Under the pieces are notes generated by a model. It did no database searches and was not told where the DNA came from. It saw only the letters and a list, made by a program, of their open reading frames with translations. From Lujinxingiaceae bacterium (GTDB lineage Bacteria; Myxococcota_A; Bradymonadia; Bradymonadales; Bradymonadaceae): 64,000 bases of DNA. The stretch lies in NCBI GenBank assembly GCA_013697635.1, contig JACCWM010000036.1:62001-126000 (forward strand), in the 5' to 3' direction. Both the position numbers and the translations under genes were made by a program. How positions within the stretch are numbered: position 1 is the stretch's first letter; each line of letters starts with the position of its first letter. Positions 43,147-52,869 of this stretch are shown piece after piece.

Positions 43147-43560
43147 ATGAAGTTCAAAGTTGAAAAGTCCGATGCCGAGTGGCGAGCAGAGCTCGATGCG
43201 GAGAGTTACCGCGTGACGCGCGGTTGTGGCACGGAGACGCCTTTTACCGGCAAGTATTACCATCACAAAGAGGACGGCATTTACCGCTGCATCGCCTGCG
43301 GCAAGGCCCTGTTCGACGCGCGCGCAAAATACGAGTCGGGAAGTGGTTGGCCAAGCTACTTTGAGCCCTACGATCAGGATGCCGTCGTGGAGATCACCGA
43401 CACAAGCCACGGCATGGCACGCACTGAGGTCCGATGTGGCGACTGTGGCGCTCACCTTGGCCATGTCTTCAACGACGGTCCCGCACCGACGGGGCTGCGC
43501 TATTGTATCAACTCCGTGGCCCTGGATTTCGAGGCGCGCGACTCGGCCACCCAAGGCTAG
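43147..43560 (+). CDS. msrB: Peptide-methionine (R)-S-oxide reductase
   Basis: 137 residues, full-length MsrB. Zinc cysteines C48, C51 (RCIAC) and C97, C100 (RCGDC). Active-site residues: catalytic C120 (RYCINS), N122, H103 and H106 (GAHLGHVF), W68 (GWPSYF). A likely resolving Cys, C27, precedes GTETPF. GAGGAG lies upstream of the ATG. It repairs methionine-R-sulfoxide in proteins. A second MsrB-like gene follows after 46 bases. Confidence 0.95.
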   Translation: MKFKVEKSDAEWRAELDAESYRVTRGCGTETPFTGKYYHHKEDGIYRCIACGKALFDARAKYESGSGWPSYFEPYDQDAVVEITDTSHGMARTEVRCGDCGAHLGHVFNDGPAPTGLRYCINSVALDFEARDSATQG

Positions 43561-43606
43561 CGGGCGCGGCTTCTCGAGTCCCTGGCCACCTGCCAGGAGC
43601 AAGTCC

Positions 43607-44008
43607 GTGAAATTCAAGTACGACAAACCCGACGCCAGATGGCGAGCGGAGCTCGATCCTCAAGCCTACCGCGTGATGCGTGAAGGGCGCACCGAGGCGC
43701 GCTTCTCCGGCCAGCACTGCCAGCCTCGCGCTGAGGGAATGTATCGCTGCCGAGGCTGCCATACGCCTTTGTTCGACACGCTAGCCCAGGTCGACGCAGA
43801 CTTTGGTTGGCCATGCTTCGTCGAAGCGCTCGACGCCCACAATCTGTTCGAGGAGACCGAGGCGAGCTACGGCATGCTGCGAACCGAGCTGTTTTGCAAG
43901 GGCTGCGGCTCGCACCTGGGCTTTATCTACGAGGATGATGGGCCCGACTCGCCGGTGCGCTTTTGCGTCAACTCGGTGGCACTGGAATTCGTTGCCCGGC
44001 CAGGCTGA
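43607..44008 (+). CDS. Diverged MsrB-like protein, tandem paralog
   Basis: 133 residues from a GTG at 43607 with AGGAG upstream. It aligns with the neighbouring msrB without gaps. C48, C51, C97, C100 (zinc) and C120 (RFCVNS) are kept, and W68 is kept. Two positions differ: the second His of the HLGH motif is Phe (HLGF, F106) and the resolving Cys position is Gly (G27). It may have altered or lost reductase activity. It is probably cotranscribed with msrB. Confidence 0.88.
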   Translation: MKFKYDKPDARWRAELDPQAYRVMREGRTEARFSGQHCQPRAEGMYRCRGCHTPLFDTLAQVDADFGWPCFVEALDAHNLFEETEASYGMLRTELFCKGCGSHLGFIYEDDGPDSPVRFCVNSVALEFVARPG

Positions 44009-44089
44009 GCCGAGCAAGGCTTGAAATCGTGGCCCAGGTGGTCAAGATGGAAGGAGCATCGCTCACGTTCAAATGCCTCGGAGCCACCG

Positions 44090-45169
44090 ATGAATGCCAC
44101 GTCGCAAGCTGTGAAACCGCGCGCCCTCGAGCCCGATAGCCTCTGGGAGCAGTTGACCGGAGGTCTGGTACGCACGCGCTACCGCGTTCAGCACGATCAC
44201 CTGGCGCGCTCGTTTTCGCTGCTCGTCGATGCCTGGCACCACCTGATGGCCCCCAAGCTGGCCGGCCCTCCCGCCGATCAGATCGAACTGATCGAGCGCC
44301 GCTTCGATGCCCTGCTCGAGGCCGATCTGGCCAACGTCGCCCAGGGCTATTATCCGCGTGAGCTGTTGCTTCAGCTGCCCCTTAGCCAATACTTGCGCTG
44401 CATCCCACAAGTGCTCCTGGAGGCGCCTCGCGTGCTGATGCGCAGCCAGAAGAACCGCTATGACGAGCTGCCCGAGGCGCTCGATTTGTCGGCCTATCCA
44501 CGCTACTACCGGCGCAACTTCCACTGGCAAACCGACGGCTGGCTAAGCGATCACTCCGCGCGCATGTACGATATGGCCGTCGAGGTTTTGTTTGCGGGTA
44601 CGGCCGACATCATGCGGCGCATGGCGATTCCACCCGTCATCGAGGCCACGCGCACGATCGAGCGCCCGCGCATCCTCGACGTGGCTTGCGGCACGGGACG
44701 GTTTTTGTTGCAGCTTCAAAAGGCCTTGCCCAACGCCAAGTACTTCGGCCTGGATTTGAGCCCGTTCTATTTGCGCTTTGCCAGCCAGCAGCTGCGCCAC
44801 GTGGCCGATCTCAGCCTGGTCAGCGACAATGCCGAAGCGATGCCTTTTGCCGACGCCAGCTTCGACGTGGTCACCACGATCTTTTTGTTCCACGAGTTGC
44901 CCCGCGATGCGCGACGCAACGTCGCGCGCGAGATGTTTCGTGTGCTCAAACCCGGCGGCCGGCTGAGCTTTTGCGACTCCGCCCAGCGCCACGAGAGCGC
45001 CGAGATCGGCGCCTACCTCGAGCGCTTTGCGACCATCTACCACGAGCCCTACTACAAGAGCTATCTCAAGGATACGGTTGAGGATCTGCTCAGGGAGGTG
45101 GGCTTTGAGATCGAGAGCGCCACGGCCCACCTGGTCTCCAAGGTCGTCGTGGCTCGCCGGCCCGAATAG
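44090..45169 (+). CDS. SAM-dependent methyltransferase
   Basis: 359 residues from the ATG at 44090, chosen for GGAG six bases upstream; the frame extends back to 44021. A helical N-terminal domain (1-190) precedes a class I methyltransferase domain with ILDVACGTGRFLLQL, GLDLSPF, DNAEAMPFAD and VLKPGGRL. The substrate is not visible. The N-terminal domain is unlike typical small methyltransferases. Confidence 0.85.
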   Translation: MNATSQAVKPRALEPDSLWEQLTGGLVRTRYRVQHDHLARSFSLLVDAWHHLMAPKLAGPPADQIELIERRFDALLEADLANVAQGYYPRELLLQLPLSQYLRCIPQVLLEAPRVLMRSQKNRYDELPEALDLSAYPRYYRRNFHWQTDGWLSDHSARMYDMAVEVLFAGTADIMRRMAIPPVIEATRTIERPRILDVACGTGRFLLQLQKALPNAKYFGLDLSPFYLRFASQQLRHVADLSLVSDNAEAMPFADASFDVVTTIFLFHELPRDARRNVAREMFRVLKPGGRLSFCDSAQRHESAEIGAYLERFATIYHEPYYKSYLKDTVEDLLREVGFEIESATAHLVSKVVVARRPE

Positions 45170-45276
45170 CCCAAGTCCAAAGAATTATTGGGGGCTAGCG
45201 ATCGTCGAAGCTATCGTCTAAGATGCGCGCCAGATCCTGCACAAGGATTATGCGCCCCTATAATGAGGATGCTCGA

Positions 45277-46014
45277 ATGAAAAACACATACAAGTCCATT
45301 GCCCTGATCGCCGTGTTGAGCCTGTCACTTGCCGCCAACGCCTTTGCTCAAGAGAACGCCGAGGCGCGCCCTGACAAAGCCGGCGTCGACCAGCTCAAGG
45401 CCCAAGATCTCAAAAGAAAGTCCGACCTGCCTGCCAAAGCCGAAAAGAAGGACGCGAATCGGCCGAGCAAGGCTCGCCCCGAAGTTCTCAGCCGCCCGGA
45501 CGAGCAAGGCAACCGCGCCCGTCCATCGCTGCCCAACCAGGCCGACGAGCGTGCCCGCCCGGAGGTTCCGGTACGCGGCCTGGGCGACGACAAAGGCTTT
45601 CCGCCATCGACACGCCCCGGCGTTCGTCCCCAGCGCACCGAGCGAAGCGACGCCGAGACCGAGGCGCTTCGCGAGCGAATCCGCGCCGAGCGCTCGACGC
45701 GCATGCGTGACGGACGCTTCCAAGTAGAGCAGGCGAAGCATGTGCGTCGCCTGGCACAGATCGATCGAATTCGCGAATTGGGCACCCAAAACGACAACGC
45801 GAACCTGGTCGAGAAGGCCAATTTACTGCGCGAAAAAGAGATGCGCCGCCACATGCGCACCATGTCAAGCTTTCGGCGAACGCCGCCCGCGGCACATGAG
45901 CGCTTGCAGCGTGAAGCCAAGCAATTGGCGCCGGCTGAGGGCAAGGACTTACGCGCCCGGCCCGAAATCAGGCCCGCCGTCAAGCCTTCGATCAAGCCCA
46001 CATCAAACGACTGA
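45277..46014 (+). CDS. Exported Arg/Pro-rich hypothetical protein
   Basis: 245 residues from the ATG at 45277 (GAGG upstream). Signal peptide ends near NAFAQ. The mature part is charged, rich in RARP-type stretches, with a helical coil at about 145-215 (ERIRAERSTRMRDGRF). No domain recognised. Possibly disordered and surface-located. Confidence 0.7.
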   Translation: MKNTYKSIALIAVLSLSLAANAFAQENAEARPDKAGVDQLKAQDLKRKSDLPAKAEKKDANRPSKARPEVLSRPDEQGNRARPSLPNQADERARPEVPVRGLGDDKGFPPSTRPGVRPQRTERSDAETEALRERIRAERSTRMRDGRFQVEQAKHVRRLAQIDRIRELGTQNDNANLVEKANLLREKEMRRHMRTMSSFRRTPPAAHERLQREAKQLAPAEGKDLRARPEIRPAVKPSIKPTSND

Positions 46015-46048
46015 ACCCTTCCTCTTCGGCCAGTGCTAAAGGTAGTCC

Positions 46049-46348
46049 ATGATACTCAAGCCATCTTCGTTCTTCGCCATCGGCGTGCTCTTGTGCGTAG
46101 GTTTGCTCTTCGCTCTGGGTTGTGACACCAAGAAATCCACGGAGCCCGTCGAGGCACCGGTCGAGGCGCCCAAGCCGGCCGCGGAGGTCGTCGAGGCACC
46201 CGCCAGTGTGGATGCGCCACCGACGCGCTCGGCGCTTCGCGCCAAGTTCCAGGCCGAAGCCAAGACTGAGATCACCGACGAAAATGTCGATGAGCTGGTC
46301 TTGTCCCTCGAACGCGAAATCAATGCCGAGCTAGCCGAGTTCGAGTAA
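46049..46348 (+). CDS. Small lipoprotein
   Basis: 99 residues. Signal peptide with lipobox ALGC, then a Pro/Ala/Val/Glu-rich linker and a short acidic helix (ENVDELVLSLEREINAELAEF). It starts 34 bases after the upstream gene, so they may form one transcript. No family recognised. Confidence 0.7.
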   Translation: MILKPSSFFAIGVLLCVGLLFALGCDTKKSTEPVEAPVEAPKPAAEVVEAPASVDAPPTRSALRAKFQAEAKTEITDENVDELVLSLEREINAELAEFE

Positions 46349-46363
46349 GGCCCCGCTCCGCGA

Positions 46364-47200
46364 TCACAGATCGTCGATAACGATCGCGTCGAGGCCCTCG
46401 GGTACAGGCGGATACTGCATGTCCTGGGCCTCGAGCACCTGACGCAAGATCGTGCTCATCGCATAGTTGCGAAACCACTTACGATCAGCAGGAATGACGT
46501 ACCAGGGAGCGTGCGGCGTGGAGGTGTGAATCATGGCCTCGTTGAAGGCCAACTGGTACTCATCCCAGAGCTTGCGGTCGTCGAGATCGCCCAGATCGAA
46601 CTTCCAGTTGCGCTCGCGGTCGTCGAGACGGGCCTGAAGGCGGCTCTTTTGCTCGTCTTTGGAGATGTTGAGCATGAACTTCACGACCAGCGTGTCGTTG
46701 TCGGCGAGCAGTGACTCAAAATTGTTGATGTGCTGGTAGCGCGGCCGCCACACGGACTCGGGCACATAGTTCTTGACGCGAACGACGAGCACGTCTTCGT
46801 AGTGGCTGCGGTTGAACACCTGGATGTGGCCGCGCTCAGGGGCGTGATGATGAACGCGCCATAAAAAGTCGTGGGCCCGCTCCTTGGTCGAGGGGGCCTT
46901 GAACGACTGCACCCGCACACCTTGCGGATTGAGCGAGCCAAAGACGTGGCGAATCGCGCCGTCTTTGCCGCCGGTATCGATCGCCTGCAAGACGACGAGC
47001 ACGCTGCGCCGGTTCTCCGCGTAGAGCAAAAACTGCAGATGGCGAATGGCCTCGCAATTCTCCTCGTGCACCGCCTCGGCGCGCTCGCGGGTGAGCACGT
47101 GGCCATCGGCGCCGCGCTTGTCGCGGGTATTGGTCTTGGAGAGCGCGAAGCTTGCCGGCTCGACGCGAAGCCACGATGGGTAGTTCGACGAATCAATCAT
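46364..47200 (-). CDS. ppk2: Polyphosphate kinase 2 family protein
   Basis: 278 residues from the ATG at 47200. Walker A-like QAIDTGGKDGAIRHVF, Walker B-like VFNRSHYEDVLVVRV and the PPK2 lid region KDEQKSRLQARLDDRER are visible. This family moves phosphate between polyphosphate and nucleotides. The length and single domain fit class I/III. Only the open frame upstream of 47200 is excluded, as it lacks a signal or conserved residues. Confidence 0.92.
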   Translation of the reverse strand: MIDSSNYPSWLRVEPASFALSKTNTRDKRGADGHVLTRERAEAVHEENCEAIRHLQFLLYAENRRSVLVVLQAIDTGGKDGAIRHVFGSLNPQGVRVQSFKAPSTKERAHDFLWRVHHHAPERGHIQVFNRSHYEDVLVVRVKNYVPESVWRPRYQHINNFESLLADNDTLVVKFMLNISKDEQKSRLQARLDDRERNWKFDLGDLDDRKLWDEYQLAFNEAMIHTSTPHAPWYVIPADRKWFRNYAMSTILRQVLEAQDMQYPPVPEGLDAIVIDDL

Positions 47201-47231
47201 TTTCAACACCCTGCTCAAGTCTAGCCAATAT

Positions 47232-48143
47232 TTAAGTAACCGCCTGGCGCGCCGGTTTCGCGTCGAGGCTGTCCAAAAAGCGCTCGACCTCGTCACCGAT
47301 GACGTCGGTATGGCCGAGCAACCCCGTATGGGTCGCGTCGGCGATGTGCAGCCAGCGTGAGCCCTCGATGAGCTCGGACATGCGCTGTCCCAGATGCGCC
47401 GGCGCAAAGGAGTCACGCCCGCCGGTGATCACCAGCACGGGCACGTCGATGGTCGACAGCAGGTCTTCGGCGCTGTGCTCCTGGGCTGCCGCGCCCATGG
47501 CAAACCACGTCTCGGCGTCGATCGCGCCCAGATGGTCGTAGAAGGGGCGCATGTCGCCCGCGCCCACCGAATTGCAAACCATACCCAGCTTGCGCGCGAC
47601 CTCGTGGGAGCCGGGCAACTTGGCCCCGTACCAGCCCGTGCGCAACATCATCGAGGCGCCGCGCGGACCGGCCATCTGGAAGGCCCGAAAGACCACCTTG
47701 CCAACGCGCGGGTCGAAGACATTGTCGAAGGGACGCCCATAGGGGCCCAAAATCGGCACTATCGCGTTGATCCGATCAGGAAAATGGCGCCAGGCCTCGA
47801 GCACGATCTGGCATCCAAATGAGAAGCCCAAGAGCGTGGCGCGCTCGATGCCGGCGGCGTCCATGACGCGGCGCAGATCGTCGGCGCAGGCTGGCACCGT
47901 CACCGAACCCATGTCGCGCGCCGGCGCCGAGCGACCGTGCCCCTTGAGATCCCAGGTCACAAGCCTTGCCCGGTGGCCAAGGCGCCCCATCAGCGGGCGC
48001 CAATAAAAGGTCGACGTGGCATAGCCGTTGGTAAAAATCAAAGGATGACCGCTGCCATGACTCTGGTAGGCGAGCGATGTGCCGTCGGCGGCCAAGGTGA
48101 ATTTAAAGGCATCCATATTCTGTACCGTGTTTGAGCCGTTCAT
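47232..48143 (-). CDS. Alpha/beta hydrolase
   Basis: 303 residues from the ATG at 48143 (ATG 48116 is an alternative). The hydrolase fold is clear: HPLIFTNGYA near the oxyanion region, VTWDLKGHGRS, the nucleophile elbow LLGFSFGCQ with Ser, and a C-terminal ITGGRDSFAP and DATHTG with acid and His. Substrate unknown. It follows the ppk2 gene on the same strand, 31 bases apart, and diverges from the membrane-protein gene at 48283. Confidence 0.88.
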   Translation of the reverse strand: MNGSNTVQNMDAFKFTLAADGTSLAYQSHGSGHPLIFTNGYATSTFYWRPLMGRLGHRARLVTWDLKGHGRSAPARDMGSVTVPACADDLRRVMDAAGIERATLLGFSFGCQIVLEAWRHFPDRINAIVPILGPYGRPFDNVFDPRVGKVVFRAFQMAGPRGASMMLRTGWYGAKLPGSHEVARKLGMVCNSVGAGDMRPFYDHLGAIDAETWFAMGAAAQEHSAEDLLSTIDVPVLVITGGRDSFAPAHLGQRMSELIEGSRWLHIADATHTGLLGHTDVIGDEVERFLDSLDAKPARQAVT

Positions 48144-48282
48144 AGAGCGCCATCTTATACCGGGCCGCCAAAAAATCGCCAGCCCCAAGTGAGCATTGTC
48201 CGGTGAACGTGCAGGCTTTGTCGGCGCGGCCGTGGTAGGCTGTGCGCGTGCAATCGATGCTTCTTTCAAAACAAGTGTGGCC

Positions 48283-49104
48283 ATGAGTAAAGAGCTTCAA
48301 CGCCTGAGCGAGCGATGGTCCGAGAAGACCGGCGTCGATTTGACCCGCTATCGCAGCGATGCTTTGATTGAACACGTCGAGCACATGTTCAGCCTCGTGC
48401 GCATCATGCCCCTGATGGGGGCTGGTATTGCCACGGTCTGGGCGGTCGGGCTCACGGCCTGGTTTGCGTTTTTCTACGGCGCGCTTTCCACCCCTTTTCT
48501 CCTGATCATGTTGGCCTATGTGCTGATCACGGGCTGGTTGCTCGGCGGCCTGCTCGGCCTGACCTTCGTGGTGCGTCGCATCATGGCCCACATCAGCGCG
48601 ATCATCGACTTGACCCTCCAGACCGTTCAAGAGATCGCGCGCGACGTCAACGCGACCAGCCGCGATGGTGAACGCTCGCGCATCGCGCTTGTGGAGCTCT
48701 TCCAGGCCGCCCTGCTCGTGGTCATCGTTCCAGCGATCAAGGTCGTCATCGCGGCCAAGGTGGGCGTCTTGCGCCGGCCGGTGACCTGGGTCATCGAGCG
48801 CGTTTTGCGCCGCGCCGGCCGACTTGTAACCCGAACGATCAGCCGCGCATTTCGTCGAAGCGCCAAAGATCGACTCGACGATCCAGACAACGACGACGCG
48901 CTTGTCCACACGCCCGATGCGCTTGTTCGCATCGCCGACGGCGCGCAAAAGACCAACGCGTTTCTCGACATCGCCCGCGCCCGGGTGCAAAAAACCTCGC
49001 GGCGCGTGCAAAGCTTTGCGCTCTTTCCGCTCTATCTGGCTCTTGCTGGCGGCGCCACGCTTGCTGCCCTGCCCCTGGTTTTGGTCTACCTGCTCTTAGT
49101 ATAG
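48283..49104 (+). CDS. Hypothetical membrane protein
   Basis: 273 residues from the ATG at 48283. Two or three membrane segments near 45-100, a further hydrophobic stretch near 145-165, and a C-terminal hydrophobic segment (LALAGGATLAALPLVLVYLL). The middle is strongly basic (RRAGRLVTRTISRAFRRS). No family recognised. Start choice favours the ATG closest to the first charged helix. Confidence 0.65.
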   Translation: MSKELQRLSERWSEKTGVDLTRYRSDALIEHVEHMFSLVRIMPLMGAGIATVWAVGLTAWFAFFYGALSTPFLLIMLAYVLITGWLLGGLLGLTFVVRRIMAHISAIIDLTLQTVQEIARDVNATSRDGERSRIALVELFQAALLVVIVPAIKVVIAAKVGVLRRPVTWVIERVLRRAGRLVTRTISRAFRRSAKDRLDDPDNDDALVHTPDALVRIADGAQKTNAFLDIARARVQKTSRRVQSFALFPLYLALAGGATLAALPLVLVYLLLV

Positions 49105-49229
49105 CACAATATTGCGGACGACTTTCCAGGGCGGTCTTCACAAGGTTTTCTCACCGTTCAAAGATCCATTTTCCATTTGGGGCGTTAATCGGAGTATGTT
49201 GGCAACAAACATAACTCCACGAGGACGCC

Positions 49230-52200
49230 ATGCTTTGCTCGAACCCAACCCGCGCCACCCTCAGCCTGCTTTTTCTCATCCCGATGCTGCTCCTTGGCTG
49301 TGAGCGGGTAGCGCCCTCGGTTGTGCCCGAGTCCAAGCTCGTCGCGCCGGACACCACGCCGATCGGCTGGTCAGCGAGCCTATCATCGATGGAGACCATC
49401 GGCGGTTCAAGCGGCCTGACGGTCAAAGGCGCAGCGAGCGACGCGACTTCCCCGGCCGTGGCGAACATGCTGCTGACGCCCGGCTCGATCATCGAGACCG
49501 ACGGTCGAAGCCGCGCGCGCTTTACCCTCGACGCCGGCGGCGAGGTGGAACTCAACCACAGCACGAGCGTCGAGCTCGTCGGCGACGTCAAGCGCGGGCT
49601 TCGCGTCTTGCGCGGCCAGGCGATCATCGCCATGCCCCACAGCGATGAAGCGCGCGAGACGCGCGTCTACCTGCCCACTGGCGAGGTCGTCTTGCGCGGC
49701 ACCAAGGTCGGCGTGGTCGCCGCCCCCAACGAGAGCATCGTCACGGTCACCCAGGGCGAGGTCGCCGTGCTTGGCGAGGCCGGCGAGCCGCTGATCGCGC
49801 GCGCCGGTCAGGAGATCTACCTCGAGCGCTCGGCCGGCCCCTACATCACCTCAGCGAGCAATCTGGAGTCGGCGCTTGGCTGGTCCGGCGGCCAGGAGCA
49901 GACCGCGGCCATTCATCGCGGCCTGGGAACACTCACGGGCAAGACGCCTGGCGAGGAGCGCGAGTGGCCGCTTCGCAAACAAAGCCAGAATGTCGTCGTC
50001 ACAATTCAGGGCGCAATGGCCTACACCGAGATCACCGAGGTCTTTCAAAACGAGTCGTCGCAAACGATCGAGGGCGTCTATCGCTTTCCGCTTCCCGACG
50101 ACGCCCAGATCAGCCGCCTCGCGCTCAAGGTGGGCAACCGCATCATGGAGGGCGAGTTTGTCGAAAACGCGCGCGCCGCGCGCATCTGGCGCGATTTGAT
50201 CGACCAGTGGCGCGATCCGGCCTGGCTGCGCTGGGTTCAAGGCGATCAATTTGAGCTTCGCATCTTTCCGATCGAGCCGCGCTCGAGCCGTCAGGTCACG
50301 ATCGGCTACACCCAGCGCCTGCAGAGCAGCGCAAACGGCCACACCTACACCTATCCGATGGCCTACGACACGATCGGGCGCATCCCGGCCGATCAATTCA
50401 CCTTTCATGCCCGTATCAGCACCGCGGTATCCGCTGAGAGTGTGCGCGTGCACGGTTATCCGGCGCGCGTCGAGACCCAGCGCGTGACCACTGCAAGCGG
50501 CAAAGACGTGGTACCAACGGGTGCACTGCGCGGCGTGGCGGTGGATTTTGATGCCCAGCACTTCGTGGCCACAGGCGATCTGTCGATCCGCATCCCCGAG
50601 GACGACGACGGCCGTGAGCTTCGCGCTTATGGATACGCCGATCCGCGACGCAGCAACGAACCCGGCTATGCCGTCTTGAGCATTCGCCCCAACCTGTTGG
50701 CGAGCAGCGAGACGCGAGCGCGCGACGTCGTACTCATCGCCGACGTCTCGCATCGACGCCGCGGCGCAGCCCTGGATTTGCAGCGCAAGCTCTTGCCCCA
50801 GATCGTGCGCGAGATGGATCCGCTCGATCGCGTGGTAGTGATCGCCTGCGCTGAGCGCTGCCGTGCTGTAGGACCGCGCGGCTTTGATCGCCCGTCGATG
50901 GCCAACGCCGATGCGATCGCCAATGAGCTGGCCACAATCGAGGCCGAAGGCTCGACCAACCTCGTCGAAGCGCTGCGTGTGGCGGGCGAGCTTGCTCGAA
51001 GCCGCTCGAACGCGGACGCCTCCAATCGCGCCCTGCATTTCGTCTTTGCGACCAACGGCATCGCCAGCAGCGGCGAGCTTCGCGCCGGCAAGATTGCCGA
51101 GGCGACGCGCGCCGTAGTCGCTCGAGCCAACGCGCAGATGACCGTGATCGATCTGGGCGGCGATGGCGACATCCTCGCGCTCGAGGCGCTGGCGCGAGCC
51201 GGGCGCGGTGCGCTGGTGCGTCTGACGCCAGGAAACAACCTGGGCGAGCACGCCCTTCGCGTCTTGGGACGCGTCTATGGCAGCGCGCTGCATGATCTGC
51301 GCGTCGAGCTGCCCAAAGGCTTTGAGCAAGTCTATCCCAGCGAGCCGCTCTCGCTTGGACGCGGCGAGGAGCTGGTCATCGTGGCCAGGCTTCGCGAACA
51401 AGCCAGTGGCGAGGTCGTGCTGCGCGCGACCTACGCCGGCGAGGCTTTCGAGCGGCGCCTTCCGATCAATATCGTGGCCAGGCCTGAGGCCGGCAACGCC
51501 TTTGCCTCCAGGCTTTGGGCCGAGCAGCGCATTCGCGATCTGGAGTTTGACGCCGAGCGCGATCATCGCGCCGAGATCGTCGCCCTCTCGATTCGCCATG
51601 GTCTGCTCTCACGGCACACCTCGCTTCTGGCCCTGGAGGACGAAAATATGATGCGCGAGTTCAACGTGCGCCGCGAACATCGCCCCAACTGGAGCGGCGC
51701 CGACGAGGCCGTCGAGTCCGGGCCGACCGAGCGTGCCGATAGCAGCGCCGAGTCCAAGAGTGAGCCGGCCCCACGCAGCCAGGTGGCACCATCTCCGGCA
51801 AAGAAGATGGCGCCATCAGACAAAGGTTTATCCAAGTCCGGTGACATGGACGACATGTTTGGCTCGGGCAGCGCAGGAGCACCCACGTCGAGTTTTCCGC
51901 GAGATCGCGCGGAGCCAATGCCTATGCGAAGCAGCTATCGCCGTGCGCGCCCTGTCGCTCAATTTAGCTTGAGCGAGCCGCGCTCGCCTTCGGCGCAGGC
52001 TCTTCGCCGCGTCGAGACCCACCGCAAGGCCGCCGAGCGCGACGTGAACGCGCGGCTGCCGCGGCGAAGCCTGATCCGCTCGCTCGTGCAAGCCGAGCAG
52101 ATCGAGACCGCCGAGCGCGAGATTGTGTCCTGGCTCGAGCGCGACCCGATGGACTCCGAGGCGATTCTTGCACACTCCCAGCTCATGGCCTACCGCGGTC

Positions 52201-52802
52201 AGATCGCGCAGGCTGAGGTGCTCTTGAGCTCGGCTATCGACGCCAACCCTCGGGCAAAGTGGCTGCACGAGCGTGTCCAGGCAGCCTTTGATGCCAGCGG
52301 CGACGACGCCATGGCCTGTGCCCACGCGGTCAGCCTCGAGGCCTTGCTCACGCGTGCCCCCAAGAGCCCGCTGAACATCCTCGACTGCCCGCTGGCCACC
52401 GACCTTGGCCCCTTCGGCCTGGGAAGCGCACCTGTGCGCTCAACGCGCCACAAATCCGGCGCGGGGCCCAAAGGTGAGATCGTCGTCGAGCTCGAGTGGA
52501 GCGGGCGCGGTGATCTCGATCTTGCGCTGGTCGAGCCCGATGGACGCCTTCTCTCCTGGATGAGCCAGCGTCGAAACGTCAAGGTCAGCGGCGTGCGCGG
52601 CCCCGGTCCTGAGACCCTGGCGCTGCCCACGGCGCAAAACGGCACCTGGCGCCTACATCTTCTTCGCCAGGACGACGGTGACCACCCGATCAATGCCCGC
52701 GTCACGGTTCGCGCCGGCAGCCAGAGTCGTCAGTTCCATGTCACGGTCACCGGCCGCTCCACCGCAGTGGCCGAGATCAACCGCAGCGTCGGCTACCGCT
52801 AA
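49230..52802 (+). CDS. FecR-VIT-VWA lipoprotein with C-terminal DUF2135-like domain
   Basis: 1190-residue outer-membrane-type lipoprotein (lipobox LLLGC, C24). FecR-like domain at about 80-200 (LLTPGSIIETDGRSRARF, GEVVLRGTKVGVV). VIT domain at about 245-375 (YTEITEVFQNESSQTIEGVY). VWA-like domain at about 495-690; its MIDAS start is DVSHR at D505, not DxSxS. A Pro/Ser/Lys-rich linker spans 830-960, then helical repeats, then a DUF2135-like C-terminus (DLDLALVEPDG). Proteins with VIT plus VWA are common in delta-proteobacteria and related groups, but FecR and DUF2135 in one chain is unusual. Function unknown. Confidence 0.85.
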   Translation: MLCSNPTRATLSLLFLIPMLLLGCERVAPSVVPESKLVAPDTTPIGWSASLSSMETIGGSSGLTVKGAASDATSPAVANMLLTPGSIIETDGRSRARFTLDAGGEVELNHSTSVELVGDVKRGLRVLRGQAIIAMPHSDEARETRVYLPTGEVVLRGTKVGVVAAPNESIVTVTQGEVAVLGEAGEPLIARAGQEIYLERSAGPYITSASNLESALGWSGGQEQTAAIHRGLGTLTGKTPGEEREWPLRKQSQNVVVTIQGAMAYTEITEVFQNESSQTIEGVYRFPLPDDAQISRLALKVGNRIMEGEFVENARAARIWRDLIDQWRDPAWLRWVQGDQFELRIFPIEPRSSRQVTIGYTQRLQSSANGHTYTYPMAYDTIGRIPADQFTFHARISTAVSAESVRVHGYPARVETQRVTTASGKDVVPTGALRGVAVDFDAQHFVATGDLSIRIPEDDDGRELRAYGYADPRRSNEPGYAVLSIRPNLLASSETRARDVVLIADVSHRRRGAALDLQRKLLPQIVREMDPLDRVVVIACAERCRAVGPRGFDRPSMANADAIANELATIEAEGSTNLVEALRVAGELARSRSNADASNRALHFVFATNGIASSGELRAGKIAEATRAVVARANAQMTVIDLGGDGDILALEALARAGRGALVRLTPGNNLGEHALRVLGRVYGSALHDLRVELPKGFEQVYPSEPLSLGRGEELVIVARLREQASGEVVLRATYAGEAFERRLPINIVARPEAGNAFASRLWAEQRIRDLEFDAERDHRAEIVALSIRHGLLSRHTSLLALEDENMMREFNVRREHRPNWSGADEAVESGPTERADSSAESKSEPAPRSQVAPSPAKKMAPSDKGLSKSGDMDDMFGSGSAGAPTSSFPRDRAEPMPMRSSYRRARPVAQFSLSEPRSPSAQALRRVETHRKAAERDVNARLPRRSLIRSLVQAEQIETAEREIVSWLERDPMDSEAILAHSQLMAYRGQIAQAEVLLSSAIDANPRAKWLHERVQAAFDASGDDAMACAHAVSLEALLTRAPKSPLNILDCPLATDLGPFGLGSAPVRSTRHKSGAGPKGEIVVELEWSGRGDLDLALVEPDGRLLSWMSQRRNVKVSGVRGPGPETLALPTAQNGTWRLHLLRQDDGDHPINARVTVRAGSQSRQFHVTVTGRSTAVAEINRSVGYR

Positions 52803-52807
52803 AACAG

Positions 52808-52840
52808 CGCGACGTCCGATGATTGTCATCGGACGTCGCG
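52808..52840. terminator. Terminator hairpin between convergent genes
   Basis: Perfect 15-bp stem CGCGACGTCCGATGA / TCATCGGACGTCGCG with a TTG loop, then TTT on the plus strand. It lies six bases after the FecR-VIT-VWA stop and before the end of the convergent lipoprotein gene. Confidence 0.8.
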
Positions 52841-52869
52841 TTTAGCAGCAAGCCGTGCTCTCAAAAGGG

